From Bacillota bacterium (lineage in GTDB: Bacteria > Bacillota > Clostridia > Peptostreptococcales > Anaerovoracaceae): a stretch of 64,000 bases of DNA. Both the position numbers and the translations under genes were made by a program. The notes beneath the pieces were generated by a model. It was not told the DNA's origin. It saw only the letters and a list, made by a program, of their open reading frames with translations, and ran no database searches. The stretch covers positions 1 through 64,000 of the forward strand of contig JAFQBD010000019.1 of the NCBI GenBank assembly GCA_017416795.1. The letters run 5' to 3'. Positions 45,494-54,164 of this stretch are shown piece after piece. How positions within the stretch are numbered: the first letter of the stretch is position 1; the number at the start of each line of letters is the position of its first letter.

Positions 45494-46216
45494 TCATGGT
45501 ACCTCTTTTATGTCGACAACATACCAGTTGCCTTCTTTATCTTTTTCAAGACACCAAAGGGCATAGATCTTCCAGCTCCCCGTGGATACTTCGCCTTTCT
45601 CAGTCGATCCCTCTTGATTATAATATACCCACATATAGCCCGCGTGTTCGGCAGTATATGTATCCAACATAACCGAACACAAACGAAGGTTATGCTTTTC
45701 TTTTACCACATCATCATAGTCAGTAGTGATACAATATCTGCTTAATGCACCGTACTTTTCTTGTGCTTCTTCCTCTGTAAGTCCCAGCTCAGAAAAAGCG
45801 GATTCAGCATTCTTCATGATATGTGATGTTTTTATATGGTGGCTTGGCAATCCCCTAAACAGCAGATATGACGATTCGCGTGCACCATAGAAATTTGTGT
45901 TGGTAACTGCGATCCAGTTATAAAATGGGAAAACATACAGTAGCACTATCACAATTGCTGCTATGATTACGACTTTCTTTCGCGACCCTTTATTCTCTGC
46001 CAGCTTGATATCTCCCTGCAATAGTTCATTCACCGACACGCCCAACACTTCAGCTAGTTCCTTGAGCGTCTCGATGTCAGGATAATTCTTTCCTGTCTCC
46101 CACCTGGACACAGCTTTATCAGTAACACCCAGCTTGTCCGCCAGGTCTTTTTGTGTCAGCCCTTTTTCTTTTCTCAGCAGAACTATAGTCTCGCCAAATT
46201 TATTGTTATCATTCAT
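45494..46216 (-). CDS. XRE-type HTH regulator with membrane segment
   Basis: About 240 residues from MNDNNKFGETIVLLRKEKG. A Cro/CI HTH (LTQKDLADKLGVTDKAVSRW) is followed by EVLGVSVNELLQGD, one membrane segment near 85-105 and an outer domain of about 130 residues. Probably a membrane-bound regulator; target unknown. AAAGGAGC precedes the ATG at 46216. The gene ends about 50 bases before the ECF promoter. Confidence 0.85.
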   Translation of the reverse strand: MNDNNKFGETIVLLRKEKGLTQKDLADKLGVTDKAVSRWETGKNYPDIETLKELAEVLGVSVNELLQGDIKLAENKGSRKKVVIIAAIVIVLLYVFPFYNWIAVTNTNFYGARESSYLLFRGLPSHHIKTSHIMKNAESAFSELGLTEEEAQEKYGALSRYCITTDYDDVVKEKHNLRLCSVMLDTYTAEHAGYMWVYYNQEGSTEKGEVSTGSWKIYALWCLEKDKEGNWYVVDIKEVP

Positions 46217-46271
46217 GTTCAGCTCCTTTTGCACCCTAGATAAGTGCTTTGCCTCTATTGATTCTGCTTAA

Positions 46272-46300
46272 ATAATATCACCGCTTATTTCGAAAAGTCA
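46272..46300 (-). promoter_or_regulatory. Possible promoter of the HTH regulator gene
   Basis: On the minus strand an extended -10 TGATATTAT (TATTAT at 46272-46277) with TGACTT 17 bases upstream. Confidence 0.4.
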
Positions 46301-46353
46301 CCCTAGCTGTGCGAGAGTTGAGATGTTAAACTTGTTTTCATAACCTTTAATTA

Positions 46354-47238
46354 TCAATCAAAAACAAATGTTATTAAAAAGCATAAGTCTGTCTCACTTA
46401 ATGTTTTGCTTGGATTTCGTTTAACATCCTTCATTGGATATGCAATTAAATCTCCGGCATCAGCCATATATAAGTAAACAGGTATTTTCTTCCCTTTCGC
46501 TACATCTACAGGCCCTTCGGACTCCACTTCTGTATATCCCATTAGCTTCTCATCTTCAGTAAAATCAACAAATATACTCTTACCAATACCGCCACTTTCC
46601 GTTGAAAGAGTAAAGTTAAAAGCGCCCATTTCCAAATCCGGCTCAATAGCAATCGACTCATCTTGTCTTCTGCCGTATGGCAGTTTTAGCTTTCTTCCAA
46701 ATTCACCTGCTTTTGTTCCATTAACATATTTGACTATTTCTATATCAACATTTTCATAGTTTTCATCCAAAGAGTAATTGAATAATGTGGCATCTCCAAA
46801 CAATCGCAACATATTAGCTTCATCCGGATTTTCTATTGAAAATGCAGTGATATAATTCCCCTTCAAATGATTATCTTTATTCAACACAAAAATCAATCCG
46901 ATGACAAGCACCGCTATACAAATAGTCAATCCAATTATGACCTTGAGAAGTTTTGATCTTTTCATCTTGCCAAATCTTGCAATACCAATAAGATTCTTTT
47001 CAGATTGTCTGACCACGTTTGCTGTGTCTAAATCTTCCCCTGCAAACAATTCATTAAGAGAAATATTTAAAACCTCACATAGCTCTTGATATTTAGATAC
47101 ATCAGGCAAACAAACTCCGCGCTCCCACTTTGATACTGCTTTATCACTTACGCACAATTTTTCTGCAAGTACTGCCTGTGTAATACCTTTACTTTTTCTT
47201 TTCTCTGCAATATATTTTCCTATCTTCCTCTGATCCAT
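46354..47238 (-). CDS. XRE-type HTH regulator with membrane segment, paralogue
   Basis: About 294 residues from MDQRKIGKYIAEKRK. HTH (ITQAVLAEKLCVSDKAVSKW), linker with NELFAGEDLDTANVVRQSE, membrane segment near 118-138 and an outer domain. It is the paralogue of the gene at 33530-34501: the first 100 residues are nearly the same and the outer domains differ. GGAGGT precedes the ATG. It starts 44 bases after the metallophosphatase stop. Confidence 0.85.
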   Translation of the reverse strand: MDQRKIGKYIAEKRKSKGITQAVLAEKLCVSDKAVSKWERGVCLPDVSKYQELCEVLNISLNELFAGEDLDTANVVRQSEKNLIGIARFGKMKRSKLLKVIIGLTICIAVLVIGLIFVLNKDNHLKGNYITAFSIENPDEANMLRLFGDATLFNYSLDENYENVDIEIVKYVNGTKAGEFGRKLKLPYGRRQDESIAIEPDLEMGAFNFTLSTESGGIGKSIFVDFTEDEKLMGYTEVESEGPVDVAKGKKIPVYLYMADAGDLIAYPMKDVKRNPSKTLSETDLCFLITFVFD

Positions 47239-47282
47239 ATCTGCACCTCCTCTGCTTATGGTCAGCATAAACATACTACAGA

Positions 47283-48158
47283 TCAATAAAAACCAACACC
47301 ACCTAAAGGTAGAGTCTCAAAAACCACCAGCCCCACTTCAGGTCTGTTATTTATCCTCCACGGGAACAAACTGTTTCCTATGCCCCTGCTTACTACCATC
47401 TGTGTGTTTTCCTTTTCATATATCCCTTCGTAATACTCAGGAAATAGTCCTTCACCGGGAGAGATCACTCCACCTATAAAAGGAAGCTTTATCTGTCCTC
47501 CGTGTGCATGCCCCGTGAGGACCAGATCAGCTGTGCTTTGCACATAGGTATCCATCAGCTCCGGCCTGTGCGATAGCAAGACAGTATATCCGTCGCTGCT
47601 CTCCAGTAGTCCGGTAAGCGACTTCTCCATTACCATATACGGTTCTTCCGTCTTCGGGTCCATCGTAAACATTGGATCATCAACACCTGCGATAGTAATG
47701 TGCTCCCCATCCTTTTCAAGCCGCATTTTCTTATTATCAAGGATAGTTACACCTGCTTCATACATGGATTCCTTCAGCTTGCTATATTCCTCTATCCTCT
47801 GTTCGTGATTTCCGGTCACATAATAGCAAGGAGCTATCTTCACAACTTCTTCGATAAAATCAACAGCCACGTCGACATCAGTCCTGCGAGAATCTATCAA
47901 ATCGCCTGTTATGGCGATGATGTCCGGCTCGGCTTTTTCTATCAGCTCAAGCAGCTTCTCATTATCTTCACCCATTTCAGTATTGTGAAGATCCGAAAGG
48001 TGGATCATCCTGAAGCCATCAAATGACTTAGGTAAAGCATCTGATTCTATCCTGTATGTATTCAGTTCCAAAGCTTTATTACACCACGTTCCATATATTA
48101 TGAACACGGCAGCCAAAACTGCTAAAATCACTATGATCATTCTGATTCTCTTCCTCAC
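47283..48158 (-). CDS. Membrane-anchored metallophosphatase (YkuE-like)
   Basis: 291 residues with an N-terminal membrane segment (about 5-24) and a calcineurin-type domain: MIHLSDLHNTEMG near 52, IITGDLID-like IIAITGDLIDSR near 80, YYVTGNHEQR near 112, LLSHRPE near 195 and LTGHAHGGQIKLP near 213. All metal ligands are present. The YkuE family acts on the cell surface; substrate unknown. Its start overlaps the AAA ATPase stop by four bases (ATGA type). Confidence 0.88.
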   Translation of the reverse strand: MRKRIRMIIVILAVLAAVFIIYGTWCNKALELNTYRIESDALPKSFDGFRMIHLSDLHNTEMGEDNEKLLELIEKAEPDIIAITGDLIDSRRTDVDVAVDFIEEVVKIAPCYYVTGNHEQRIEEYSKLKESMYEAGVTILDNKKMRLEKDGEHITIAGVDDPMFTMDPKTEEPYMVMEKSLTGLLESSDGYTVLLSHRPELMDTYVQSTADLVLTGHAHGGQIKLPFIGGVISPGEGLFPEYYEGIYEKENTQMVVSRGIGNSLFPWRINNRPEVGLVVFETLPLGGVGFY

Positions 48159-48856
48159 AACAATCTCCCCAAAATCTGTTTCCTGTCTTCTATGAACATC
48201 TTCGTGATCTGATAACTGCCCGTTTCCTCATATTCACAACTGTGTATCTTTCCGTCGTCAAACGACAGTATCTCCGCTCCCGGGATCCCAAGCAAAATCG
48301 GTGAATGAGTCGCTATTATAAATTGTGCCCCTTCTTTGGCACACTCGTATATTTCCAGTAAAAGAGTCAGCTGTCTCTGAGGCGAAAGTGCTGCTTCCGG
48401 CTCGTCAAGGATAAATACCCCGTCACCTCTCATCTGATCCTGCACCAGTGCCAGAAAGCTCTCGCCGTGAGACTTCTTATGATATTCCCGAGATATATCG
48501 GCATATTCTTCTTCCTTAGTCGCAACATTATAGAAGCTTTCCGCCCTCAAAAAATATCCGCTCCAAGCCCTCCTGTAACCTCTCACCAGTCTTATCGCTT
48601 CATGCAGTTCCGAGTGAGAATCATAAGTCGAGAAATTATAATTCTTCGTTCCGCCTTCAGGATTGAATCCGTAAGCTACAGCTATCGCCTCCAGAAGCGT
48701 CGACTTGCCGCTTCCGTTTTCTCCCGTAAAGATCGTGATCGGCTTGCAAAGCTGCAGGCTTTGCATATTCTTAAGGACTTCTATTCGTCTTAGGTAACTG
48801 TCTTTAGAAATCTCGTCCCAATCTATCGATATGCTTTGTATGAATAAGTCGTTCAT
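48155..48856 (-). CDS. AAA/ABC-type ATPase of chromosomal unknown role
   Basis: 233 residues. Walker A is IFTGENGSGKSTLLEAIAVA near residue 43, Walker B is GVFILDEPEAALSPQRQ near 148, with FIIATHSPILL near 180. It is like the single-domain AAA_21/RecF-type ATPases rather than a transporter subunit; no permease is adjacent. Function unknown. It is coupled to the metallophosphatase gene. Confidence 0.8.
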   Translation of the reverse strand: MNDLFIQSISIDWDEISKDSYLRRIEVLKNMQSLQLCKPITIFTGENGSGKSTLLEAIAVAYGFNPEGGTKNYNFSTYDSHSELHEAIRLVRGYRRAWSGYFLRAESFYNVATKEEEYADISREYHKKSHGESFLALVQDQMRGDGVFILDEPEAALSPQRQLTLLLEIYECAKEGAQFIIATHSPILLGIPGAEILSFDDGKIHSCEYEETGSYQITKMFIEDRKQILGRLL

Positions 48857-48916
48857 ATTTTGTCCTCAACATATTAGAATATGAATGCTAATTTTTCGAA
48901 ATTATCTGTTAATTTT

Positions 48917-48925
48917 ATTATATCA
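48917..48925 (-). promoter_or_regulatory. Extended -10 promoter of the ATPase-metallophosphatase genes
   Basis: On the minus strand TGATATAAT, a good extended -10 (TATAAT at 48917-48922), about 60 bases before the ATPase start. No clear -35. Confidence 0.55.
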
Positions 48926-48955
48926 TATCTCTTCCTATACCGCATTATTTATAAC

Positions 48956-48985
48956 AAAAAAGCAACACCTATATAGATGTTGCTT
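48956..48985 (-). terminator. Terminator of the glycogen operon
   Basis: Stem AGCAACACCT / AGATGTTGCT with one mismatch, and TTTTTT after it on the minus strand. It is the first terminator after the GH13-GH77 gene and lies beyond the 11-bp repeat array, so the array would be in the 3' untranslated region. Confidence 0.8.
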
Positions 48986-49005
48986 CAAACTGTTCAGAAA
49001 GGTTG

Positions 49006-49220
49006 TTTCAGCTAAACGTCAAAATTCATAGCAATTTAGCTGAAATTCCCCAACCACATATATATTGTGTGGTAAGAGTATAGTCTTCATTTCAGCTAAA
49101 TTATATTTATGCATCTGTTTTAGCTGAAATCTGTATAAAAACCATATTTTTTCTAGCCTATGTAATTCATTTCTAAAAATATTTCAGCTAAATTACTATC
49201 AAAACAAGTTTTAGCTGAAA
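49006..49220. repeat. Array of six TTTCAGCTAAA motifs in three inverted pairs
   Basis: Forward copies at 49006-49016, 49090-49100 and 49182-49192; reverse copies (TTTAGCTGAAA) at 49035-49045, 49119-49129 and 49210-49220. All six are exact. Within a pair the starts are 29, 29 and 28 bases apart, with loops of 18, 18 and 17 bases of unrelated sequence. Between the pairs are 44 and 52 bases. A separate ACCACATA/TGTGTGGT hairpin lies at 49053-49073. It could be protein-binding sites or three RNA stem-loops in the 3' region of the glycogen operon. I did not see the full 11-mer elsewhere in the window. Confidence 0.9.
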
Positions 49221-49236
49221 AATAGTTTCCGCAGCC

Positions 49237-52200
49237 CTACCTCTCATGTTTCTCAACAAGCTTTCTCATCTTCTCGCAAAGCTCAGCGCTCGCCCATCCT
49301 TCAGGTGCTCGCCACTGCCAGTTTCCTTCGGCTAGTCCCGGAATATTCATGCGGCTTTCGTCGTCCAGACCTAAAATATCCTGAAGAGGCAGTATCACCC
49401 ATGGTGATCTCGAATTGTACAGTTCTTCAATGATTTGATCCGAAGTTTCTGTGATATCATTTTCCTCTATCCAGCCAACCAGCGTCTGGTTATCGTGTGT
49501 ACCGGAATAGAGGATCTTAGTCGCTGCTTTATCGTCATCCAATGCCGCTATCTCATCTGCTGAAAACTGATATACCAGCATTCCCGGACAGCCGGTCAAC
49601 TTGAGCAGGTCGTGTACTTGATTATCAAGCGTTCCCAGATCTTCAGCTAGGAAAGGCATACGACCAAGTCGTGCTTCAAGGAAGTCAAAGAATTCCTTTC
49701 CTACTCCCGGAAGCCACCATCCATCACGAGGCTTACCTCCACGCGGGATAGCGAAGAATGCCGCAAAGCTTCTGAAGTGATCCAGTCTGATATAGTCATA
49801 TTGTTCCATCGCTCTTTCGACTCGCTTCAGCCACCATTCGTAATCACTGGCCTTAAGTGATGCCCAGTCATAAAGCGGGTTGCCCCAGTGCTGGCCGTCT
49901 TCACTGAAGTAGTCAGGCGGTACACCGGCACCAACTAACGGATATCCGTCTTCACCCAGCAGGAACACGTCTCTGTGCGCCCAGGTATCTGCACTGTCGA
50001 CAGCTGCATATATAGGTATATCGCCTATCACTGAAACGCTTTTGCTGTTAGCGTAGGCCTTGACTTCCTTCCACCTGCGATCAAATATGAACTGGTTTTT
50101 CTTGATGACTTCAAGCTCGTCTTTTCTGCCGAGTCTCCACTTATCCAGATCCTTTCTGTTGCGTTCAGCTTCCGGCCACTGCTGCCAAGGTTTGCCGCCA
50201 AGACTCCTCTTTATCAATGTGTAAAGCGCATAGTCTTCCAGCCAGTAGCTTTCTCTTTCGCAAAAGCGCTCGTACTCATCCTTATCTATGTATTCTGCCG
50301 CTGCAGTTCTTCCTGCCAGCTTGCTGTTTCCTGCAAATACTGCAGGGCTTGAATAAGGAGAGTCTGTATCTTCGTCAGCAGGACTTAGCGGCAATATCTG
50401 CCACAATTTCTGTCCCATCGATGCCAGATCATCAATGAATCCTTCTGCGCCGTCAAGACTTCCCGACGGCAGTGATGATACATGACAAAGCACGCCTGCA
50501 CTGCGTTCCATCTGAAGCCGCTGTAGTTTCTGCTTGCTGCAGTAATAGAGTTTAGTTGATACAGGCGGCAATTCGACATTGATGTTGTGTCGCAATGTCT
50601 CTACAGTATCTACTGCTTCATCTTTCCAAAGTTCGATTTCTTCTGCATCCAGAAGTTCCAGCACATACTCAGTTCCTTCAGGGAATTTGACTTCAGCTGT
50701 TACAGAGCCGAATATATGTCGGTTAGCAACCATGATCATGGATCCATCGTCCCAAAATCTCTCACATATGAATATATGCTCCCCTTGGGCTTCAAATCTA
50801 TATGCACCTTCTGTCAGTACAGGATACTGTTTTCTAATCTGTGCCAGCATCCTATAATGAGCCATCAGTTCTTCATCTTCCCTGCCCCACGGATATGTAG
50901 CTCTGTTATATGGATCTTCATATCCCTGTACGCCTGCTTCATCACCATAGTACAAGCACGGTACACCCGGCAGTACATACTGGATCAGTGATAGGACTTT
51001 CATCCTGTTTTTTGCGAGCCACATCTTATCATCAGGGATACGATAGTTTTTCTTATCTTCTTCATTCAGTATCGCATCATCATTTCTTGTTCCGGGCGCA
51101 TCGCTCAGTATAGTCAGCGTCCTTGCTCTGTCATGGCTTCCTATCAAGTTCAAAGCGCCATAGAAATTCTCAGGCGGATAATTTTCTGCCAGGCTGTTCA
51201 ATCGTCTCACTGCAGCCTGTGCATCGCTTCTGCCCAGCATATAATCCATCAAAAGGTCACGAACCGGATAGTTCATAGTTGAATCCAGTTCATCGCCCAT
51301 GAAGTAACGACGCTGTACATCATAGCTCACCTTATTGCTGGCATCTTCCCAAACTTCTCCCATGAGAAGACCCTCAGGATCTGCATCCTTGACAGTCTTC
51401 CTGATGCCTGCAATGAAATCATCAGGAAGTTCGTCTGCCACATCGAGTCTCCAGCCTGAAGCGCCGGCACGCAGCCATTTTGCGACTACGTTGTCGTTCT
51501 CGCCACTGCTGATCCCATAACATCCTTCCGCATCATCGTGCTGATCCCCACCATATATAAATTCTCTATAAGACGGTTCATTTTCTTCAACATTCGGCAG
51601 GTCACCTACGCCCCACCAGCAGTCATATTTATCCGGAAATTCCTCGAATCGATACCACTTATAATAAGGCGATTCCGGTCCTGCACAGGCACCGAGTCTT
51701 CTCGGATCTTCACCGTCGGCATCGCCATAATTACCAAACTGATCAAAATATTTGCTGTCTGCTCCCGTATGATTGAATACACCGTCGAGGATCACTCTTA
51801 TCCCCAGCTTACGAGCATCATCGCATAACGCCTTGAAATCCTCTTCAGTCCCGAATCCGGGATCTATCATCATATAATCAGCCGTATCATACTTATGATT
51901 ACTCGATGCCAGGAAAACAGGGTTAAGGTATATCGCACCCGCACCCATGCTCTTGATATAAAACAGTTTTTCTCTTATCCCCTGCAAAGTCCCGCCGAAG
52001 AACGGCCAGTGAGTCACCTCGCCTTTTTCATTTTTAACATAATACGGCAGCCCATACCAATCCTCTTCGACTACGCGCTGTGTACCTTTCCAGGTCGGCT
52101 CGCCAGCAGGATCTTCAGCACTGCCTGCGTTCTCGCGTCTGAATTCATCTACAGCCTGCTGCTTTTCTCGCCAGTTTTCATCTCGGGCGAATCTGTCGGG

Positions 52201-52641
52201 AAATATCTGATAAACGATGGCGTCCTTGTACCACTTCGGAACAGGCGCATCCTTATATACCGTTATCTGAAACGCCGGCGGCTCATATCCATACAGCTGT
52301 CCCTCGCCGCCAAGCCTTTCTTCGTTATTGCCGTAATAGAATTTCCTGTCGCTTGTCGTATCGCTGCCGTCGCCGTCCTCCAGAATGAAGTAATACCAGC
52401 AAAGGTCCGCCTCCTCGGAAGGTGTCAGCGATACGCGAAAAAGACAGGCGTCTCCTTCTATGGTCTTTTCCATAGGGATAAGCCTGCCGCCTTTTGTCGT
52501 CTGCCAAAGGTGCACTTTGCAGGACAGGCACTCAAACCTGCCTTTTGCCTTGATGCAAAGGCTCACTTTCTCGCCTGTCTTAAGTGCGCCTGTCGGCTTT
52601 CTGTATCGGATGTCCTGTGAATCATGATAACATCTGATCAT
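49237..52641 (-). CDS. Fusion of GH13 alpha-amylase-type and GH77 4-alpha-glucanotransferase
   Basis: 1134 residues. Residues 1-130 are a beta-rich N-terminal domain. The GH13 barrel follows with DGVFNHTG, GWRLDVADELP (nucleophile Asp), MGEVWEDAS (acid Glu) and LIGSHDRARTL; it is closest by eye to neopullulanase/cyclomaltodextrinase enzymes. From about 709 a GH77 (MalQ) domain starts SAGVLCHVSSLPSG and has DYIRLDHFRS (nucleophile), FLAEDLG (acid/base) and YSGTHDNQTLVGW. Both catalytic sets look intact. It is the last gene of the glycogen operon, 14 bases after glgA, and would trim and rearrange glucan chains. Confidence 0.92.
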   Translation of the reverse strand: MIRCYHDSQDIRYRKPTGALKTGEKVSLCIKAKGRFECLSCKVHLWQTTKGGRLIPMEKTIEGDACLFRVSLTPSEEADLCWYYFILEDGDGSDTTSDRKFYYGNNEERLGGEGQLYGYEPPAFQITVYKDAPVPKWYKDAIVYQIFPDRFARDENWREKQQAVDEFRRENAGSAEDPAGEPTWKGTQRVVEEDWYGLPYYVKNEKGEVTHWPFFGGTLQGIREKLFYIKSMGAGAIYLNPVFLASSNHKYDTADYMMIDPGFGTEEDFKALCDDARKLGIRVILDGVFNHTGADSKYFDQFGNYGDADGEDPRRLGACAGPESPYYKWYRFEEFPDKYDCWWGVGDLPNVEENEPSYREFIYGGDQHDDAEGCYGISSGENDNVVAKWLRAGASGWRLDVADELPDDFIAGIRKTVKDADPEGLLMGEVWEDASNKVSYDVQRRYFMGDELDSTMNYPVRDLLMDYMLGRSDAQAAVRRLNSLAENYPPENFYGALNLIGSHDRARTLTILSDAPGTRNDDAILNEEDKKNYRIPDDKMWLAKNRMKVLSLIQYVLPGVPCLYYGDEAGVQGYEDPYNRATYPWGREDEELMAHYRMLAQIRKQYPVLTEGAYRFEAQGEHIFICERFWDDGSMIMVANRHIFGSVTAEVKFPEGTEYVLELLDAEEIELWKDEAVDTVETLRHNINVELPPVSTKLYYCSKQKLQRLQMERSAGVLCHVSSLPSGSLDGAEGFIDDLASMGQKLWQILPLSPADEDTDSPYSSPAVFAGNSKLAGRTAAAEYIDKDEYERFCERESYWLEDYALYTLIKRSLGGKPWQQWPEAERNRKDLDKWRLGRKDELEVIKKNQFIFDRRWKEVKAYANSKSVSVIGDIPIYAAVDSADTWAHRDVFLLGEDGYPLVGAGVPPDYFSEDGQHWGNPLYDWASLKASDYEWWLKRVERAMEQYDYIRLDHFRSFAAFFAIPRGGKPRDGWWLPGVGKEFFDFLEARLGRMPFLAEDLGTLDNQVHDLLKLTGCPGMLVYQFSADEIAALDDDKAATKILYSGTHDNQTLVGWIEENDITETSDQIIEELYNSRSPWVILPLQDILGLDDESRMNIPGLAEGNWQWRAPEGWASAELCEKMRKLVEKHER

Positions 52642-52655
52642 AAAGTTTAGTTCTC

Positions 52656-54131
52656 CTAAATCAGTTCTTCATATAATTCTATATAGCTCTTCGCAGAATT
52701 CTTCCACGAAAAGTCTTTCTTCATGGCATACTTCACGAGAGTATCCCATCTCTTCTTGTCATTCCTGTATATTTCTGCCGCATCCTTGATAGCGAACAGC
52801 AGCTCATGAGCATTGAAATCAGGGAATGCGAATCCACATCCTTCAGGGTTACCGTCTCTGCAGTCGATGACAGTATCTTTGAGACCGCCTGTCTGGCGAA
52901 CGATCGGAAGTGTTCCGTATCTCATGGCGATCATCTGTGAAAGTCCGCACGGTTCAAACCTAGAAGGCATCAGCAGCATATCTGCTCCCGCATAGAATCT
53001 GGCGCTGAGCCCCAGATCGAATTTGATGCATGCGTTCATCTTATCAGGCATCAGATTTTCGAAATGCTTGAATGCATCTTCATAATCCTTATCGCCTACG
53101 CCAAGGATAGCTATCTGCACATCTTCGGCCAGCAGTTCTTCCAGTATGAAAGTTATAAGATCGAGACCTTTCTGCTCTGTCAGTCTGCTGATGAGAACTA
53201 TGAGAGGTACATCAGGATCTACCTTAAGTCCAAGTTCTTCCTGGAGAGCCGCCTTGTTAGCAGCCTTTCCTGCCTTGAATGTAGTAGAGTTATATTTCTG
53301 GACTATATTCTTATCTCTTCCCGGTGAATGCTTGTACACATCGATACCGTTGAGGATGCCGCTGAGGACTTCATGTCTTCTTAGGAATATGTCTTCCATA
53401 TCCTCACCGTACCAAGGAGTACATATCTCTTCAGCATAAGTCGGGCTTACGGTAGTAAGTCTGTCGCTGTAGCTGAGAGCACCCTTCATGAAGTTCACCG
53501 CATCACCGTATTTCAGCTGATCTGCCGCATTTTTGACATCTGCAAGTCCCAGCACATCACCAAGCATATCGCCGTGATATATTCCCTGGAATTTCAGGTT
53601 GTGTACGGAGAATACAGTCTTTATCTTGCTGTATTCTTCCAGTTCCATGTAATGCTCTCTCAGGAATACGGGAACGAGCGCAGTATGCCAGTCGTTACAA
53701 TGTATCACATCAGGGAAGAATCCCGGTATGTGCTGCAGGCACTCGAGGACAGCCTTACTGAAATATGCTATCCTTTCGCCATCGTCTCCGTAACCGTAAG
53801 GATTTTCGCGCTTGAAATAATACTCATTATCTATGAAATAATAAGTGACGCCTTTTTCTTTGAGCATCTCTACTCCGCAGTACTGATTTCTCCATCCGAG
53901 AGGTACTGTACATTCAGCCACCTTCTTCATGCGCTTTCTGTACTGCTCAGGGATAGTGTGGAGTTTAGGCAGTATAACACGCATATCTACGCCTTCCTTG
54001 CATATCGCTGCAGGAAGTGATCCGCCTACATCTCCCAGACCGCCCGTCTTGATAAAAGGGTCAGCTTCAAAAATTGCGTACAGGACCTGAAGCTTCTTTG
54101 CGCCCTGTTCAATTTTCTTTTCTTTAGTCAT
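52656..54131 (-). CDS. glgA: Glycogen synthase
   Basis: About 491 residues, GT5 family with GT-B fold. The ADP-glucose motif KTGGLGDVGGSLP is near residue 25, and the C-terminal domain has VLISRLTEQKGLDL and MLLMPSRFEPCGLSQMIAM near 385. It extends alpha-1,4 chains from ADP-glucose. Start at 54131 is preceded by AAAGGA; the frame runs seven codons further up but without a ribosome site. Lies between glgD and the GH13-GH77 gene. Confidence 0.96.
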   Translation of the reverse strand: MTKEKKIEQGAKKLQVLYAIFEADPFIKTGGLGDVGGSLPAAICKEGVDMRVILPKLHTIPEQYRKRMKKVAECTVPLGWRNQYCGVEMLKEKGVTYYFIDNEYYFKRENPYGYGDDGERIAYFSKAVLECLQHIPGFFPDVIHCNDWHTALVPVFLREHYMELEEYSKIKTVFSVHNLKFQGIYHGDMLGDVLGLADVKNAADQLKYGDAVNFMKGALSYSDRLTTVSPTYAEEICTPWYGEDMEDIFLRRHEVLSGILNGIDVYKHSPGRDKNIVQKYNSTTFKAGKAANKAALQEELGLKVDPDVPLIVLISRLTEQKGLDLITFILEELLAEDVQIAILGVGDKDYEDAFKHFENLMPDKMNACIKFDLGLSARFYAGADMLLMPSRFEPCGLSQMIAMRYGTLPIVRQTGGLKDTVIDCRDGNPEGCGFAFPDFNAHELLFAIKDAAEIYRNDKKRWDTLVKYAMKKDFSWKNSAKSYIELYEELI

Positions 54132-54164
54132 AGTTCTTCCTTTCAGCAGCAAACTGCAGGCATC

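Noticed and set aside
49006-49220. The 11-bp array as a CRISPR array
   Set aside because: The repeats are only 11 bases, alternate in orientation and have irregular spacers; no cas genes are near.
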